The translations under genes were made by a program, and so were the position numbers. A DNA stretch of 44,280 nucleotides, from positions 1 to 44,280 of the forward strand of contig SUWC01000018.1 in NCBI GenBank assembly GCA_015061665.1, written 5' to 3'. Of the stretch, positions 42,208-44,280 are shown in pieces. This stretch comes from Lentisphaerota bacterium (GTDB taxonomy: Bacteria; Verrucomicrobiota; Kiritimatiellia; RFP12; UBA1067). The first letter of the stretch is position 1, and every line of letters begins with the position of its first letter. The notes beneath the pieces were generated by a model. The model ran no database searches. It saw only the letters and a list, made by a program, of their open reading frames with translations, and had not been told where the DNA came from.

Positions 42208-43128
42208 ATGAAGAAACCGAAATTTGACGTCGCCGGCCTGAAGTCGTTCCTTGAGGAGCGGCTGGGAGGTCCGCTCTCCGAGTTCGAAATGATAACGGAC
42301 TGCTCGCGCGCGCAGAACTTCCGCGGCAGAACCGCCGCTGGGGAGCGGCTCGCGGTCAAATGCGTCCCTCCCGAAAAGACCGAAATCAAGTACTTCGAGC
42401 ATTTCATGAAGCACCTCGAGGAGCTCAGGGGCACAAACGCGATACAGATCGCGCACGGGCCGTGGAAGTACGGCGATTGCACCGTCGTGACGCTTAGATG
42501 GGCCGGCGGAAAGCGCGTCTTCCCCGACAGGCTCACGCCAGAGATGCAGGACGAACTCATCAAGGAATACGGCAGGTTCTCCGACGCCATGCAGCGCACT
42601 ACGATGACGCTGCCCGAGCGGGACAACCTGGCAGTGCGCGCACGAGTGCTGGAGCGTCTGCGCGGATTCGGATGCGGCGGGCTCAGGCGCTTCGTCGAAC
42701 GCGAGCTGACGCCCGAGGTGATGTCCTACGACAAGTCGAAGCTGCGCGTCATACACGGCGACTTCCACCACGGGAACTTCCACTTCGAGGATGGGAAGAT
42801 AACTGGCTTCATGGACCTAGAGGACTTCCGCTGGGGGTATCCCGCGGACGACTGGATCCGCTACGTCGTATGCGCGGCCGAGCATCTGCACTGGTACGAC
42901 TTTGCAGGACGCAGAAAGCTCCTCGCGCTCTACAGAAGGCTTCTTCCGCTCGCACCGGCCGACGAGTGGCTTGAGGCCATCGCGGGGCTCCTTATCCGGA
43001 AATTCGACAGGAGGTTCGCGGCTAGGCGCAGGGAGCCCAAGATATGGCTCGCCCTCAACATGCGCTTCAGGATAGGGCTCTACCGCGAAATGATGTCAAT
43101 CGCCAAATCCAAGGGGTCGAAGGAATGA
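42208..43128 (+). CDS. Aminoglycoside-phosphotransferase-fold kinase
   Basis: 306 residues from the ATG at 42208. The catalytic loop is VIHGDFHHGNFHF and the metal-binding segment GFMDLEDFRWG. LAVKCVPPEK supplies the ATP-binding Lys. The fold covers aminoglycoside, choline and homoserine kinases. Its place between a YrbL-like kinase and a glycosyltransferase suggests phosphorylation of a glycan or of an imported amino alcohol for LOS decoration, but the substrate is unknown. Confidence 0.85.
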   Translation: MKKPKFDVAGLKSFLEERLGGPLSEFEMITDCSRAQNFRGRTAAGERLAVKCVPPEKTEIKYFEHFMKHLEELRGTNAIQIAHGPWKYGDCTVVTLRWAGGKRVFPDRLTPEMQDELIKEYGRFSDAMQRTTMTLPERDNLAVRARVLERLRGFGCGGLRRFVERELTPEVMSYDKSKLRVIHGDFHHGNFHFEDGKITGFMDLEDFRWGYPADDWIRYVVCAAEHLHWYDFAGRRKLLALYRRLLPLAPADEWLEAIAGLLIRKFDRRFAARRREPKIWLALNMRFRIGLYREMMSIAKSKGSKE

Positions 43129-44117
43129 AGATCAAAGTGGTTTTCAAGGGCTCGAAGCCAGGCGCAAAGTGCTTCGAGTACGCCCCGGGCTACGTGTTCA
43201 CGGGCGACGCGTCGTGCAGCGACTACGACTGGCTTGTGGTCTTCGACGAGATTCCAGACAAGACGACCGGCACGTTCCACGACGGATACGAGACTCTGGC
43301 GTGTCCGCGCGAACAGACGATTCTCGCGACTTGGGAGCCCGTCAGCATCAAGTGCTATTCGCGCGCCTACGCAGCGCAGTTCGGGCATCTGCTTTCGAAC
43401 AGGCCGTGGTCGGCCGAGCGCCATCCGCACTACCATCTCGGGCGGGGATACTACCGCTGGCTGAACGACCGCACATACGCCGAGAACCGCGACTTCGTCA
43501 TCCCCGAGAAGACGCTGACCATCTCCGCCGTCTGTTCCGCCAAGGCGATGAAATGGACCAAGCACTACGCGCGCATACAGATACTGAAGAAGCTCGTCGC
43601 GGAAGTGCCTGGCGCGGACTGGTTCGGCCACGACGTCCGCAGCTTCGGAAAGAAGTACGAGGTGCTTGATCCGTACAAATACCACGTCGCGCTTGAGAAC
43701 CACATAGACAACCACTACTGGACCGAGAAGATCGCCGACGCATTCCTCTGCGAGTGCCTGCCCTTCTACGCCGGCGCGCCCGATCTCGCGGACGACTTTC
43801 CCGCCGAATCGTTCATCCCGATTCCCATCGACGACCCGGACGAGGCGATACGGATCATCAAGGAATCGATCTCGAACGACGAATTCTCGAAGCGGCGCGA
43901 GGCCATACGTGAGTCAAAGCGCCTTATACTCGAAAAGTACAACTTCTGGCAGCAGGTGATCGACGTTATCGAATCGGCAAAGGGCCAGGCCCTGGCCGCA
44001 GTGGATCCTGCCCGCCCGGTCAAGATCTGGTCGCGCAAGAAAGTCCGCGCCCGCAATCCGTTCGCAGCGCTTGAAGCAGGGCTGTTCCACCTGAGGCAAT
44101 ACCTGCATCAACTTTGA
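43125..44117 (+). CDS. GT10 alpha-1,3/4-fucosyltransferase-family protein
   Basis: 330 residues from the ATG at 43125. The diagnostic GT10 acceptor/donor block is KYHVALENHIDNHYWTEKI followed by LPFYAGAPDLADDFP. Family members move fucose from GDP-fucose to a glycan; in pathogens they build Lewis-type structures. The C-terminal tail is basic. It is the last gene of the LOS operon and overlaps the phosphotransferase by 4 bp. GDP-mannose from the manC gene would feed GDP-fucose synthesis, though the gmd and fcl genes are not in the window. Confidence 0.9.
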   Translation: MKIKVVFKGSKPGAKCFEYAPGYVFTGDASCSDYDWLVVFDEIPDKTTGTFHDGYETLACPREQTILATWEPVSIKCYSRAYAAQFGHLLSNRPWSAERHPHYHLGRGYYRWLNDRTYAENRDFVIPEKTLTISAVCSAKAMKWTKHYARIQILKKLVAEVPGADWFGHDVRSFGKKYEVLDPYKYHVALENHIDNHYWTEKIADAFLCECLPFYAGAPDLADDFPAESFIPIPIDDPDEAIRIIKESISNDEFSKRREAIRESKRLILEKYNFWQQVIDVIESAKGQALAAVDPARPVKIWSRKKVRARNPFAALEAGLFHLRQYLHQL

Positions 44118-44141
44118 AAGCAATGGGGCAAAAGGGCTAGA

Positions 44142-44280
44142 TACGACCAAACACATTAAAAGCCGATCCTTCCCCTTCGGGGCCCCTGGATCGTTTTTTA
44201 ATGCGTTGGAAGTGTCTCAGCAACCAGCAGCCAGCAGCGCAGTGTCCAATCCGGATGGTCGTGGCGCGTCTAGTGCGACC
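44142..44280 (+). mobile_element. MITE-like element, copy C, cut by the window end
   Basis: It begins TACGACCAAACACAT. From 44150 it matches copy B (36742 onwards) for 131 bases with a single difference (T36827 versus C44235). It runs off the window. Confidence 0.85.
44162..44199 (+). terminator. Rho-independent terminator carried by element C
   Basis: The same CGATCC/GGATCG hairpin and T run as in element B, 45 bases past the GT10 stop. It probably ends the LOS operon. Confidence 0.75.

Overview
The window is a high-GC bacterial chromosome segment. It carries a lipooligosaccharide/lipid A-type locus, large secreted beta-helix and CotH/lamin-tail surface proteins, OB-fold sensor kinases, an InlB-type repeat protein and a GH51 arabinofuranosidase. 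This mix fits a Gram-negative PVC-superphylum bacterium, most likely a gut Kiritimatiellae/Verrucomicrobiota relative. That placement is inference from gene content; no rRNA gene is present to test it.

Layout. 1-1310: a small membrane protein, a tRNA-Thr(UGU) with an unusually long variable arm, and a complete 630-bp MITE-like element with 14-bp terminal inverted repeats and a 9-bp target duplication. 1280-10806 (minus strand): an OmpR-type two-component pair, then a shortened division (dcw) cluster mraZ-rsmH-ftsL-ftsI that continues into an exosortase, a VIT-domain membrane protein with an exosortase-type tail, and biotin ligase. 11000-15222 (minus): sugar porter, IspD/TarI cytidylyltransferase and a NarL-type two-component pair. 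15310-21828 (minus): two very large exported proteins. 21829-22535: a gene-free stretch of short tandem repeats and palindromes. 22536-27262 (minus): an operon headed by a specialised NusG paralogue, with der, a NeuD/PglD-like acyltransferase, manC, truA and a DUF192 gene. 27327-31614 (minus): a decapitated hybrid histidine kinase abutting tRNA-Leu, then dnaJ, grpE and argG. 31649-34744 (minus): a thioredoxin-like repeat protein, a radical SAM protein and a membrane protein with an internal duplication. 34853-44117 (plus): GH51, then nrnA, an ELM1-family protein, an LpxL-like acyltransferase, two membrane proteins (one fused to a YrbL-like kinase), a phosphotransferase and a GT10 fucosyltransferase. 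This last block lies between two near-identical direct copies of the repeat element.

Three signals run across many genes. First, at least ten genes have a consensus -10 hexamer, usually as extended TGn-TATAAT, ending only 6-12 nt before the start codon, so their mRNAs should be leaderless or nearly so; genes inside operons use Shine-Dalgarno sites instead. Second, the mobile palindromic element has landed at gene 3' ends and supplies both a stop codon and a Rho-independent terminator. Third, the surface-related genes (exosortase pair, CotH and beta-helix proteins, LOS locus, NusG-led operon) suggest an elaborate cell envelope.
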